In this document: piece after piece, positions 1-8,148 of the stretch | How positions within the stretch are numbered: the stretch's first letter is position 1 | How the letters are laid out: each line of letters starts with the position of its first letter | From: Streptomyces longispororuber | GTDB taxonomy: Bacteria > Actinomycetota > Actinomycetes > Streptomycetales > Streptomycetaceae | Assembly (NCBI RefSeq): GCF_014656095.1 | Contig: NZ_BNBT01000082.1 | Location: forward strand, 1-36,418 | Direction of reading: 5' to 3' | Length of the DNA: 36,418 nt | Position numbers and translations under genes: made by a program | Notes under the pieces: model-generated | Seen by the model: the letters and a program-made list of their open reading frames with translations, nothing else | Database searches by the model: none | Told to the model about the DNA's origin: nothing

Positions 1-1
1 G

Positions 2-1804
2 CAGGACCCCGCCGCGCCGCGCATGCCGCTGCCGCCGGAGGGCACGCCGCTGCCACCGAGCACGCCGCCGAGTGCGCCGCCGACGGCCGGGGGCGGGCCG
101 GGCGCCCTGCCGTCGGAGCAGGGGTACGGGGCGCAGCCGCTGCCGCCCGCCGGGCCGGGGCCGCAGGCGTCCGGGGGCGGGTACGGCTATCCGCAGGGGC
201 CGATGCGGGGGCAGGCGCACGGCCAGGGCCAACCGATGCCCTCGGCGGGGTACGGCGAGGCGTATCCGCTGCCCGGACAGGGACAGCCGCTGCCGCCGAC
301 GGGCCAGGGCGCGCCGGGTGCCGCCGGGGGGTACGGCGAGCAGGTGCCGCCCGCCCAGCCCGCTCATCCTGCCCATTCCGCCCAGCCCGCTCATCCTGCC
401 CATTCCGGGCGGCCGCAGTCGGGCGCGGGGCCGGTGCCGCCGGTGTCGGCCGCCGAGCACACGCAGGTGCTGCGGCCCATGGAGGCGGGGGCGCAGGCTC
501 CGCAGGGGCCACAGGGCCCGTCCGGGGCGCAGGGGCAGCAGGGCGGTGGCCCGCAGGGGCACGGCGGCCACGGGCGCCACGCCGGGCCCGTCAGCCACGC
601 CGGACCCACAAGTCACGGAAGCCACGCGGGCCCCGCTCATCACGCAAGTCACACAGGCCCCGAAAGCCACACAGGCCCCGAAAGCCACGGCAGCCACCTG
701 AGCCCCGGAAGCCACGGCAGCCACCTGAGCCCCGGTAGCCACGCGGCACCGGGTGGGCACACCGCGCCCCAGGACGGCCCCGACGCGCAGGCCACCCAGT
801 ACATACCCCCGGTCGGGCCGGGCGCGCTGCCGCCCGAGATGCCCGCGGGGGACGCCACGCAGTTCCTGGGGCGGGCGGACGCCACGCAGTTCCTGGGCCG
901 CGCCGCGGACGTCGTACCGGAGGAGGGCGCCTTCCCCGGGGACAACGCGCCCACCCAGTACATCGCCCCCGTCACCGACGGCGCCCCGCCCGCCGCGGGC
1001 CACGGCGAGCGGCAGCCGCCCGCCGAGTTCGACAGCCTCTTCCGGCGGGAGCCGGAGGGCGCCTCCTCCACCCAGCAGATGCCCCGGGTCGAGGCGCTGC
1101 CGCCCGAGCCCGCGCCGGAGCCCGAGCCGCGCCGCCGGGGCCGTACGCGGTCCAAGACGCCGCTGCTCGTCGCCGTCGGGGTCGCCATCGCCGTGGTCGG
1201 CGTCGGCGCGGGGGCGATGCTCGCCGGGGGCGGCGGGGACGCGAAGGCGGAGGACAAGCAGCCGACGGCCGTGAGCTCCTCGCAGGACGAGGACGACGGC
1301 GACGGGGACGGCAAGGACGACAAGGCCAAGCCGTCGCCGTCCGCCGACCCGGCCAAGAAGCAGGCGGTCGCCCTCGACAAGCTCCTCGCGGACAGCAACG
1401 ACAGCCGCCAGTCGGTGATCGACGCGGTCCGCGACGTGGGCAGGTGCCAGAACCTGAGGCAGGCCGCGAGCGACCTGCGGGCCGCCGCGCGGCAGCGCAA
1501 CGGCCTCGTCGGCCGGCTCGCCGATCTTGAGGTCGGCGAGCTGCCCGCGCACGGCCGGCTGACCACCGCCCTGAACCGCGCCTGGCGGGCGTCCGCGTCG
1601 GCCGACAACCACTACGCGGCGTGGGCCGGGCAGGTCGCGGGCAAGAAGGGCTGCCGCAAGGGCCACGCCCGCCCCACGCCGCAGCAGGCGGCGGGCAACC
1701 GGGCGAGCGGCGAGGCGACGCGGGCCAAGCAGCAGGCGGCGGCGCTGTGGAACGCGATCGCGGACAAGCACGGCCTGACCAAGCGCGTGCCGACGCAGCT
1801 CTGA
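2..1804 (+). CDS. Low-complexity Pro/Gly/His-rich single-pass membrane protein, 5' end outside window
   Basis: The reading frame is open to the left edge, so the true start is probably upstream; the first in-window ATG is at 23. Counting from that ATG, about 370 residues are cytoplasmic-type low-complexity sequence rich in Pro, Gly, Gln and His. It includes short duplications: a PAHPAHS block twice, a SHGSHLSPG block twice and a DATQFLGRA block twice. Then follow a basic stop-transfer region (RRRGRTRSK), one hydrophobic helix, an Asp/Ser/Lys-rich linker and a roughly 150-residue C-terminal domain with two Cys that could form a disulfide outside the cell. This layout (disordered cytoplasmic tail, one helix, small outer domain) is common in streptomycete proteins of unknown role. 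I do not recognise a family. It ends 70 bp from a convergent lipoprotein gene. Confidence 0.75.
   Translation, partial: QDPAAPRMPLPPEGTPLPPSTPPSAPPTAGGGPGALPSEQGYGAQPLPPAGPGPQASGGGYGYPQGPMRGQAHGQGQPMPSAGYGEAYPLPGQGQPLPPTGQGAPGAAGGYGEQVPPAQPAHPAHSAQPAHPAHSGRPQSGAGPVPPVSAAEHTQVLRPMEAGAQAPQGPQGPSGAQGQQGGGPQGHGGHGRHAGPVSHAGPTSHGSHAGPAHHASHTGPESHTGPESHGSHLSPGSHGSHLSPGSHAAPGGHTAPQDGPDAQATQYIPPVGPGALPPEMPAGDATQFLGRADATQFLGRAADVVPEEGAFPGDNAPTQYIAPVTDGAPPAAGHGERQPPAEFDSLFRREPEGASSTQQMPRVEALPPEPAPEPEPRRRGRTRSKTPLLVAVGVAIAVVGVGAGAMLAGGGGDAKAEDKQPTAVSSSQDEDDGDGDGKDDKAKPSPSADPAKKQAVALDKLLADSNDSRQSVIDAVRDVGRCQNLRQAASDLRAAARQRNGLVGRLADLEVGELPAHGRLTTALNRAWRASASADNHYAAWAGQVAGKKGCRKGHARPTPQQAAGNRASGEATRAKQQAAALWNAIADKHGLTKRVPTQL
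589..745 (+). repeat. In-frame short tandem duplications (His/Gly/Ser coding)
   Basis: Inside the first gene, an 18-bp unit (cccgaaagccacacaggc) occurs twice. It is followed by two copies of a 27-bp unit encoding SHGSHLSPG. Both unit lengths are multiples of three, so copy number can change without breaking the frame. They contribute to the disordered His/Gly-rich tail. Confidence 0.7.
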
Positions 1805-1868
1805 CGCAGCTCTGACGCAGCTCCGGAGCGCCCACGGCCGCCGGGCGCGAGCGCCCACGGCCGCCGGG
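1793..1868. repeat. Direct repeats at a convergent gene junction
   Basis: The stop of the first gene lies in three tandem 11-bp copies of TGACGCAGCTC (about 1793-1823). Next comes a perfect 20-bp direct repeat (GAGCGCCCACGGCCGCCGGG) at 1826-1845 and 1849-1868. The short intergenic space between the two convergent genes is therefore almost entirely repeat. Confidence 0.75.
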
Positions 1869-1874
1869 AGCGCC

Positions 1875-3173
1875 TCAGCGCGCGGACTCCAGGGTCTTCT
1901 CCACGTCCACGAACGACTCGCGGGCCACGACGAGGCGGCCGTTGCGCACCACCTGGAAGGTGACGGCCGCGTTCACCAGGCGCGGGTACTCGCCCGCCGC
2001 GAGCATGTCCTCGAAGCGCCAGCTCAGCGTCGGCGTGAGCCCGCCGGTGTCCACGCGGAGCCCCTGGTTGAGGGCCTTGCGCAGGGCGCGGGGGGTCACC
2101 TCGCCGCCGTCGAGCGACTCCACGGCCTGCCGCAGGACGGTGTACGCGATCCACGTGGTCTGCACGCCCGCGTCGGCGGGGTCCACCCGGTTGTCGCCGA
2201 AGGCGTGCTTGCGGATGACGTCCCGCATCGGCCCCCACCGCTGGTCGCTCGCCGCCGGGTACCAGCCGGTGACGTACGCGCCCTCGTACGGCCCCTCGGC
2301 GCCGCCCGAGCGGTTGATCAGCGACTGGTCGACGCTGCCGAGCACGGAGGCGGTGCGCACGGCCGGGTGCGCGTCCCCGGTGCGCCGGAAGGAGTCGAAG
2401 AACGTGCCGGTGCGCTCGCCGAGCGCCGCCGCCACGCAGCCCTTCCGGTCGCCGCCCGCCGCGCGGTCCAGCGCCTGCTCGGCCTCCTCCGTGTAGTCCG
2501 AGGCGTCCTCGGGCGCCCGGATGTCGGCGGACGCCCTGCGGTGGCCCTGGGCGAGGCCGGAGTCGAGGAGCTTGGAGAGGTCGTCGCCGGCGACGGTGTC
2601 GGGCCGGACCAGCGAGACCCGGTCGCAGACCCCGGCGAGCTGCCGTCCGTTGCCCGCGATCAGCGCGGGCTGGCCGCCGTTGACCGGGTAGGACAGCGGG
2701 CTGGCGAACTCCTCGTCGGTGAGGCCGTAGCCGCCGATGTACGGGATGCCCGCGACTTCGAGCGGCGACATGAAGGCCCGGCCGTGCTGGCTGTACGAGC
2801 CGACGACGGCGGCCACCTTCCGCTTGACGGCCTCGCGGGCGCAGCCGGCCGCCTCCACCGGGTCGTTGCGGTCGTTGCAGGTGATGACCCGCAGCTCGTG
2901 CCCGTCGAGGCCGCCGTTGGCGTTGACCCAGCGGGCGAAGGCCTGGGCCATCGCGGGCATGCCGGGCTTGTTGGTGGCCCGGGTGCCGTCGGGTGCCCAC
3001 GTCATGACGGTGACGGGGTCGTCCCCGGAACCCCCCGTGGTGCCGGGGACGACCCCGCAGCCGGCCGTCAGCGCCGCGGCCGCCGCCACCGCCGCCGCGG
3101 CACACGCCGCTCTGCGCGCTCGGGTCGCGGTCTCGGCGGGGCGGGGGAGGAAGACGCGTCGCAAGGCGGGCAT
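1875..3173 (-). CDS. ABC transporter substrate-binding lipoprotein (branched-chain amino-acid type, Peripla_BP_6 fold)
   Basis: 432 residues. The N-terminus is a lipoprotein signal: Arg-rich start, Ala-rich hydrophobic core, lipobox LTAGC with the lipidated Cys at residue 39. The mature part reads as a type I periplasmic binding protein: an opening strand, a hinge region around AVVGSYSQHGRAFMSPLEVAG, and a second lobe with FFDSFRRTG. It would bind a small ligand outside the membrane. No permease or ATPase genes are adjacent, so it is an orphan binding protein or works with a distant transporter. The ATG at 3173 was chosen; an in-frame GTG two codons upstream (3179) is possible. It is divergent from the small gene at 3355 and convergent with the first gene. 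Confidence 0.85.
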   Translation of the reverse strand: MPALRRVFLPRPAETATRARRAACAAAAVAAAAALTAGCGVVPGTTGGSGDDPVTVMTWAPDGTRATNKPGMPAMAQAFARWVNANGGLDGHELRVITCNDRNDPVEAAGCAREAVKRKVAAVVGSYSQHGRAFMSPLEVAGIPYIGGYGLTDEEFASPLSYPVNGGQPALIAGNGRQLAGVCDRVSLVRPDTVAGDDLSKLLDSGLAQGHRRASADIRAPEDASDYTEEAEQALDRAAGGDRKGCVAAALGERTGTFFDSFRRTGDAHPAVRTASVLGSVDQSLINRSGGAEGPYEGAYVTGWYPAASDQRWGPMRDVIRKHAFGDNRVDPADAGVQTTWIAYTVLRQAVESLDGGEVTPRALRKALNQGLRVDTGGLTPTLSWRFEDMLAAGEYPRLVNAAVTFQVVRNGRLVVARESFVDVEKTLESAR

Positions 3174-3354
3174 GAACACGCACGATGGCGGTAGGGGACC
3201 AACCGTGGAGTGACGCTCTCTCAACGGATGGTGACGAACGCGTGAACGGGCAGGGCCCAGGAAGAGGGGAGGATGTGGGAACGTACGATCGATGACCGTG
3301 CAAGGTTCGGAGAACTCTTCCCGTCGCGGCCGTCGGTCAAGGACCATAGGCGCC

Positions 3355-3792
3355 ATGCCAACGAACGACATGCCGTGGTGGCGCTGGCGCAGCAACGTGC
3401 GCTCGGCGCTGCACATGCTCTCGGACCCGGAGTTCCAGCGGGAGTGCTGGCTCGCCGGGCGCGAGGAGTACGGGGACGTGACGGACGCCGTGTACCGCCT
3501 TGTCGAGGACACGTGGCTGGACAACTGGTCCGCGGAGAAGTACGTCGGGACGATCTTCCGCGACCCGCAGGAGGCGGCCCTGGTCGACGCCGCCGTGCTC
3601 CGGGTCCTGCGCATCATGCACGAGGTCGGCCCGGACGCCGCCGTGTCCGCGTACCTGGCGCACCCGGGGTGGCCGGAGGCGGTGCGGGCGGCGCGGGACG
3701 CGCACGTGCGCCTGGCGGCGGGCGACGGGGAGGACCCGGACACGCCGCCGAAGTCGCTCGAGGTGCTGCGGATACTGACGCGGGCCGGGTGA
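3355..3792 (+). CDS. Small conserved streptomycete protein (resembles the SCO4402 family)
   Basis: 145 residues, soluble, with no signal peptide or membrane segment. It begins MPTNDMPWWRWRSN and has conserved-looking segments such as DTWLDNWSAEKYVGTIF and VLRVLRIMHEVGPDA. From memory this matches a conserved Streptomyces family named after S. coelicolor SCO4402; no function is known to me. The ATG at 3355 fits the family start; an in-frame ATG at 3292 would add 21 residues that look non-conserved. It lies divergent from the lipoprotein gene and upstream of purU, separated by a repetitive 300-bp spacer. Confidence 0.8.
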   Translation: MPTNDMPWWRWRSNVRSALHMLSDPEFQRECWLAGREEYGDVTDAVYRLVEDTWLDNWSAEKYVGTIFRDPQEAALVDAAVLRVLRIMHEVGPDAAVSAYLAHPGWPEAVRAARDAHVRLAAGDGEDPDTPPKSLEVLRILTRAG

Positions 3793-4060
3793 GGCGGGTT
3801 GGCCGGTGCGGGTCGGGTGCCGTGGGCTGGGTGAGGCGGGTCGGCTGACGCGGGTCGGCTGAGGCGGTCTGGCTGACGCGGGCCGGTTGAGGCGGGCCGG
3901 TTGACGCCCGTGCGGCGGGCCGGGGGGCCGTAGGGCAGAGGTGCAGGCGCCGGGGGCCGGGGATTCGGAGGTCCGGGTCCGGGGCTCGGAGGTCCGGGGC
4001 TTGGAGGTCCGGGGCTTGAAGGTCCGGGGGCCGGGGTCCGTCCTGCGGGACGATTGCCCC
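3793..4060. repeat. Degenerate short repeats between the small gene and purU
   Basis: This 299-bp spacer holds two blocks. The first (about 3793-3910) is tandem variants of a GCGGGTCGGCTGAG-like 13-14 bp unit. The second (about 3965-4040) is four variants of GGAGGTCCGGGGCTT (15 bp). I see no open frame with coding character. The last ~30 bp before purU should hold its promoter, but no confident -10/-35 pair is visible. Confidence 0.6.
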
Positions 4061-4091
4061 CGGCCGCGTCCGCTATGGGAACCTTGGCCGC

Positions 4092-4973
4092 ATGAACGAG
4101 CAGTCCGCCGCCCCCGCAGCCTCCGCCGAACAGTACGTCCTCACCCTCTCCTGCCCGGACAAACAGGGCATCGTGCACGCCGTGTCGAGCTACCTCTTCA
4201 TGACCGGCTGCAACATCGAGGACAGTCAGCAGTTCGGCGACCACGACACCGGTCTGTTCTTCATGCGGGTCCACTTCTCCGCGGAGCCGCCGGTGACCCT
4301 GGACAAGCTGCGCGCGAGCTTCGCCGCCGTCGGGGACTCCTTCCACATGGACTGGCAGATCCACGGGGCGGAGGACCGCATGCGGATCGTCCTGATGGTG
4401 TCCAAGTTCGGCCACTGCCTGAACGACCTGCTGTTCCGCTCCCGGATCGGCGCCCTGCCGGTGGAGATCGCGGCCGTCGTCTCCAACCACACGGACTTCG
4501 CCGAGCTCTCCGCCTCGTACGGGATCCCCTTCCACCACATCCCGGTCACCAAGGACACCAAGGCCGAGGCGGAGGCGCGCCTGCTGGAGCTGGTGCGGGA
4601 GCAGGACGTCGAGCTCGTCGTGCTCGCCCGCTACATGCAGGTCCTCTCGGACGACCTGTGCAAGGAACTCAGCGGGCGGATCATCAACATCCACCACTCC
4701 TTCCTGCCGAGCTTCAAGGGCGCGCGGCCGTACCACCAGGCGCACGCGCGCGGCGTGAAGCTGATCGGTGCCACCGCGCACTACGTCACCGCCGACCTGG
4801 ACGAGGGCCCCATCATCGAGCAGGAGGTCGAGCGGGTGGGGCACGAGGTGACGCCCGAGCAGTTGGTGGCGGTGGGGCGGGACGTCGAGTGCCAGGCGCT
4901 GGCGCGGGCCGTGAAGTGGCATGCGGAGCGTCGCATCCTGCTCAACGGGCACCGTACGGTCGTCTTCGCCTGA
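4092..4973 (+). CDS. purU: Formyltetrahydrofolate deformylase PurU
   Basis: 293 residues, the usual PurU length. It hydrolyses 10-formyl-tetrahydrofolate to formate and tetrahydrofolate in the cytoplasm, supplying formate for PurT-type purine synthesis and balancing one-carbon units. The N-terminus (about 14-95) is an ACT domain opening with YVLTLSCPDKQGIVHAVSSY. The C-terminal formyltransferase-type domain carries INIHHSFLPSFKGA, which supplies the catalytic Asn and His, and ADLDEGPIIEQ, which contains the conserved catalytic Asp. The ATG at 4092 starts the recognised family N-terminus, though the upstream Shine-Dalgarno is weak (GGGAACC). It is followed by a 1.9-kb gene-free repeat region. 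Confidence 0.97.
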   Translation: MNEQSAAPAASAEQYVLTLSCPDKQGIVHAVSSYLFMTGCNIEDSQQFGDHDTGLFFMRVHFSAEPPVTLDKLRASFAAVGDSFHMDWQIHGAEDRMRIVLMVSKFGHCLNDLLFRSRIGALPVEIAAVVSNHTDFAELSASYGIPFHHIPVTKDTKAEAEARLLELVREQDVELVVLARYMQVLSDDLCKELSGRIINIHHSFLPSFKGARPYHQAHARGVKLIGATAHYVTADLDEGPIIEQEVERVGHEVTPEQLVAVGRDVECQALARAVKWHAERRILLNGHRTVVFA

Positions 4974-4980
4974 CCCCAGG

Positions 4981-6030
4981 CACAGGCCGCGCCCCGCTGC
5001 CGCGGGGGCTTTCCCGCTTGGCTGCGTCTGCTGGGGCCGGGGGTGCGTTGTGGGCGGTGCCCTGCTGCCGTGGGGGCTTTCCCGCCCGCCCACCCGTGCT
5101 GCCCGGCTGCGTCTGCTGGGGCCCGGGGCGCGGGGCGCGCTGCGGGCGGCGCCCCCGCTGCCGCGACGGCGTTTCCCACCCGCCCACCCGTGCCACCCGG
5201 CTGCGCTTGCTGGGGCCGGGGGTGCGGGGCGCGTTAAGGGTGGTGCCCCCGCTGCCGCGGCGGCGTTTCCCACCCGCCCACCCGTGCCACCCGGCTGCGC
5301 TTGCGGGGCTCTGGCGCGGTGGCGCTGCGGGCGTGCCGCATGTGCCGCCGCTGCCGCGGCGGAGTTTCCCACCCGCCCACCCGTTACACCTGGCTTCGCC
5401 TGCGGGGCCTGGGGTGCGGGGCGCGTCGGGTGGCGCCCTTGTGTCGTGCTGTCGTGGCGGCGTCTCTGGTCCGCTCGCCTGCGGTGCCTGGCTGCGTCTG
5501 CGGGGCTGTGGCGCGTGGGGCTGCGGGTGTGCCGCATGTGCCGCCGCTGTCGCGGCGGGGTTTCCCACCCGCCCACCCGTTACACCTGGCTGCGCTTGCG
5601 GGACCTGGGGTGCGGGGCGCGTCGGGTGGTGCCCTTGTGCCGCTGCTGTCGTGGCGGGGTTTCCGGCCCGCTCACCCGTGACGCCTGGCTGCGCTGCCGG
5701 GGCTTGTGCGCGGGGCGTTGCGGGTGATGTCGCTTGTGCCGCTGCTGTCGCGGCGGGCTTTCCGACCCGCTCACCCGTGACGCCTGGCTCCGTCTGTTGG
5801 GTCTGGCGCGTGGCGCTGCGGGCGGTGCCCCGGCGTGCCGCCGCGGTTACGGCGGGGTTTCCCGCCCGCTCACCTGTGACACCTGGCTGCGATTGCGGGG
5901 CCTGGCGGCGGGGCGCGGCGGGTGGTGCCCTTTGCCGTTGCTGTCGCGGCGGCGTCTCTCCCGCCCGCACATTGGCTGCGGCCGCTGGGCTCTGGTGCGT
6001 GGCGCAGCGGGGTTTCCCCGCCTGGCCACC
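4981..6030. repeat. Tandem array of ~95-100 bp units (type A) with hairpin and C3-run/G-quadruplex core
   Basis: The landmark TTTCCC (or a variant) recurs near 5010, 5078, 5172, 5266, 5365, 5461, 5561, 5660, 5759, 5858, 5953 and 6012. The commonest spacing is 94-100 bp. Each good unit has a GC hairpin (e.g. CCGCCGC 5345-5351 with GCGGCGG 5356-5362), then TTTCCCACCCGCCCACCCG, then CTGGCTGCG and a G-rich tail. The four-run core CCCACCCGCCCACCC (or CCCGCCCGCCCACCC) is intact at 5081-5095, 5175-5189, 5269-5283, 5368-5382 and 5564-5578. On the minus strand it reads GGGTGGGCGGGTGGG. Units differ by point changes and small indels, so every long frame across the array switches phase and is not coding. 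Confidence 0.85.
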
Positions 6031-6870
6031 CGTGGTGCCGCGCTGCGGCGGTGCGCCCTGTTGGTGGGGGCGGGTGGGCGAGTGGGTCCGTCCTTCGGGT
6101 GTGGGTCCAGCCGTCCCGTGTTGCCGTTGTCGTGGTGGGGCGTCCCGTCCGCCCGTGGCACCGGGTTCTGGTGATGAGCCTTGCAGGTGGGGCTGCCCTT
6201 CAGCGTGGGGCGAGCCCTGCCTGTGTTGCCGTTGCTGCGGCGGGGCTTTCCGTGCGGTCCGCCCGTGACGTGTGGCTCTGGTGGTGAGCCCTGTGGGTGG
6301 GGGGGGCCGTTCCTCGGTGTGGTCGAGCCGCGCCCGTGTCGCCGCTGTCGCGGCTGGGTCTTCCGCCCGCCTGTGGCACTGGGCTCTGGTGTCGAGTTCT
6401 GTGGGTGGGGGCGGGTGGGTGGGTCTGCCCCTTCGGGTGTGGGTCGAGCCGTCCCGTGTCGCCGCTGTCACGGCTGTGCCTCCGCCTGCCCGTGGCGCCG
6501 GGCTCTGGTGTCGCGTCCTGCGGGTGGGGGCGGGCGGGTGGGACCGTCCTTCGGGTGTTGGGTGCGCCCTGCCCGTGTTGCCGTTGCGTCGGCAGGGCTT
6601 CCCCGTCCACCCGCCCGTGGCGCCGGGCTCTGGCCGTGAGCCCTGCGCGTGGCGGCAGGTGGCTGGCTCCGCCCCTTCGGGCAGGTGGGTCCAGCCGTCG
6701 GGTGGGACCGCCCCCTCGGGTGGGTCCAGCCCTCGGGTGAGCGGGCCCGACCCCGGGGCGGCGGGTGGGGGGCCGCCCCCCCCGGGTGGGGTGGACCCGG
6801 CCCCCGGGCGGGTGGTGCCCGGCCCTTGCGCGGTGGTGGAGGGCCGCCGCCCCTGGCGGGGGCGGGTCCG
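6031..6870. repeat. Diverged ~106-128 bp units (type B) and G-rich tail between convergent genes
   Basis: Continuing from the first array, related units recur near 6140, 6246, 6358, 6478 and 6598. They share a GCCGCTGTCGCGGCTG-like hairpin, a short CCGCCCGTGGC, and the phrase GGGCTCTGG. G-runs now lie on the plus strand, for example around 6403-6423 (GGGTGGGGGCGGGTGGGTGGG split by single bases) and 6522-6541. After about 6720 the sequence is simple G/C-rich tracts. I see no gene. The stretch separates the convergent ends of purU and the anti-sigma gene. Confidence 0.65.
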
Positions 6871-8148
6871 TTACAGGCGGCTCAGGGACGCTGCTGCGAA
6901 GAGGACGTCGCGGATCGCCTCGCGGTCGCCCACCTGGCCCGCGGCGGCCTCCTCGGGGGAGACGTGGCCCGCGGCCAGGCGGCAGAACTCCACTCCGTCC
7001 AGCGCGACGTGCGCCACCTCGCCGTCGGGGGAGCCGCTCGTGCCGGGCGCGTCCAGGGGGATGAGCCACTCGCCGCCCCCGGCCCCCTCGACCTCCAGGC
7101 GCAGGCTGCGCCCCGGCGGGCCCGCCGGGGCCCGTCCCGCCCGGCGCCGCTCGGCCAGTGTCGCGGGCAGCAGCCGCGCCGCCAGGTCGATCATGCGGTG
7201 CAGATGGCGGGGCGCGGGCGGCTCGTACGGGTAGTCGACGGCCTGCGCGATGTCCTCCGCGTGGATCCAGCACTCGAAGGCCCGCTCCAGCATCGAGTCG
7301 CGCAGCGGCAGCGCCGGGCCGGGGGCCGCGTCCCCGGGCGCGGTGGTCGTATCGGGCGGTACGCCGTACGGCACCGGGAGGCGGCCGGAGCCGCCGCCCG
7401 CGAACGACACCGTCCGGATCAGCTCGTGCGTCTGGTCCCGCCAGGGCTCCCGCACCGCCCGCGTGGGCGGGGCCTGCGCCGCCCGCCAGTACGCCTCCGT
7501 GCGCGCGGCCGGGCCGAGGCCCGGCGCGGCGTCCGCGCCCAGCGGGTCCTCCAGGCCGAGCGCGGTGGCGACCAGGCCGTCGACGGCGAGGAGGTGGGCG
7601 ATGACCCCGGCGACGGTGGTCTTGCGGCTGACGGGGCGGTCGTCGTCGAACCACCGCAGCCGCACCGGCGCGTGCCACTCGACGTCCCCGATGTCCTTCA
7701 GGAGCGCGTCGAGCCGGGCGGTCTCCGCGTCGTACGGAGCGGCCCAGTCGGGCAGCGGGACGCGCGGCGGGCGCCGGCCGAGGCAGCTCGCCAGGACGCG
7801 GGTGCGCAGCCCGGGGTCGAGGTCGAGGCTCTCCTCGGGGTGCAGCAGCCCGACCGCGTCCCGCAGCCGCAGGGCCTCCTCGGCGCACGGCCCGCAGTCG
7901 CCGAGGTGCTCCTCGACGGCCGCCGCCTCCGCCGGGGAGCAGGCGGCCAGCGCCCAGGCGCCGAGCAGGGACTTCAGCACCGGGTGGTCGAGCACGAGCG
8001 GCTCGGGCGCGGTGGCGGGCAGCGGCGCGCCGGTGTCCTCCGCGGGCACGCGCGGCGCCGGTATGCGCGGGCGGCCCGTGCCGCCGCCGACGCCCTCGCC
8101 CCCGCGGTCGTACGGGTCGTACGGATCGGGCAGGCCCGGCCTGTTCAC
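6871..8148 (-). CDS. Soluble zinc-type anti-sigma factor fused to a mycothiol-dependent maleylpyruvate-isomerase-like domain
   Basis: 425 residues. After a Pro/Gly-rich stretch of about 50 residues comes a zf-HC2/ZAS anti-sigma domain with HLGDCGPC (H81-x3-C85-x2-C88) and an additional Cys at 70. A linker leads to an MDMPI_N/DinB-like domain (TVAGVIAHLLAVDG, later FECWIHAEDIAQAV) and a C-terminal MDMPI-type tail (VEFCRLAAGH). There is no membrane helix, so it should act in the cytoplasm. The GTG at 8148 has a GGGAG site six bases upstream and overlaps the sigma gene stop by four bases (GTGA), a sign of translational coupling. Known ZAS proteins bind their sigma factor and release it on thiol oxidation or another signal. 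That the fused domain senses a thiol or metabolite is inference. Confidence 0.85.
   Translation of the reverse strand: MNRPGLPDPYDPYDRGGEGVGGGTGRPRIPAPRVPAEDTGAPLPATAPEPLVLDHPVLKSLLGAWALAACSPAEAAAVEEHLGDCGPCAEEALRLRDAVGLLHPEESLDLDPGLRTRVLASCLGRRPPRVPLPDWAAPYDAETARLDALLKDIGDVEWHAPVRLRWFDDDRPVSRKTTVAGVIAHLLAVDGLVATALGLEDPLGADAAPGLGPAARTEAYWRAAQAPPTRAVREPWRDQTHELIRTVSFAGGGSGRLPVPYGVPPDTTTAPGDAAPGPALPLRDSMLERAFECWIHAEDIAQAVDYPYEPPAPRHLHRMIDLAARLLPATLAERRRAGRAPAGPPGRSLRLEVEGAGGGEWLIPLDAPGTSGSPDGEVAHVALDGVEFCRLAAGHVSPEEAAAGQVGDREAIRDVLFAAASLSRL

Noticed and set aside
1875..5576. A single very long minus-strand open frame (over 1,200 codons) across the lipoprotein gene, purU and the repeats
   Set aside because: Only its last 432 codons have lipoprotein and binding-protein character. 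The rest is antisense to purU and to noncoding repeats; GC-rich DNA rarely makes stop codons.
3941..6471. Long open frames on both strands through the 5-6.5 kb array, encoding 30-33 residue repeats
   Set aside because: Unit lengths of 94, 95, 96 and 99 bp shift the frame between units, composition is low-complexity, and no ribosome site or known domain is present.
4981..6720. CRISPR array
   Set aside because: The period is regular, but the whole unit is conserved; there are no unique spacers, and no cas genes lie nearby.
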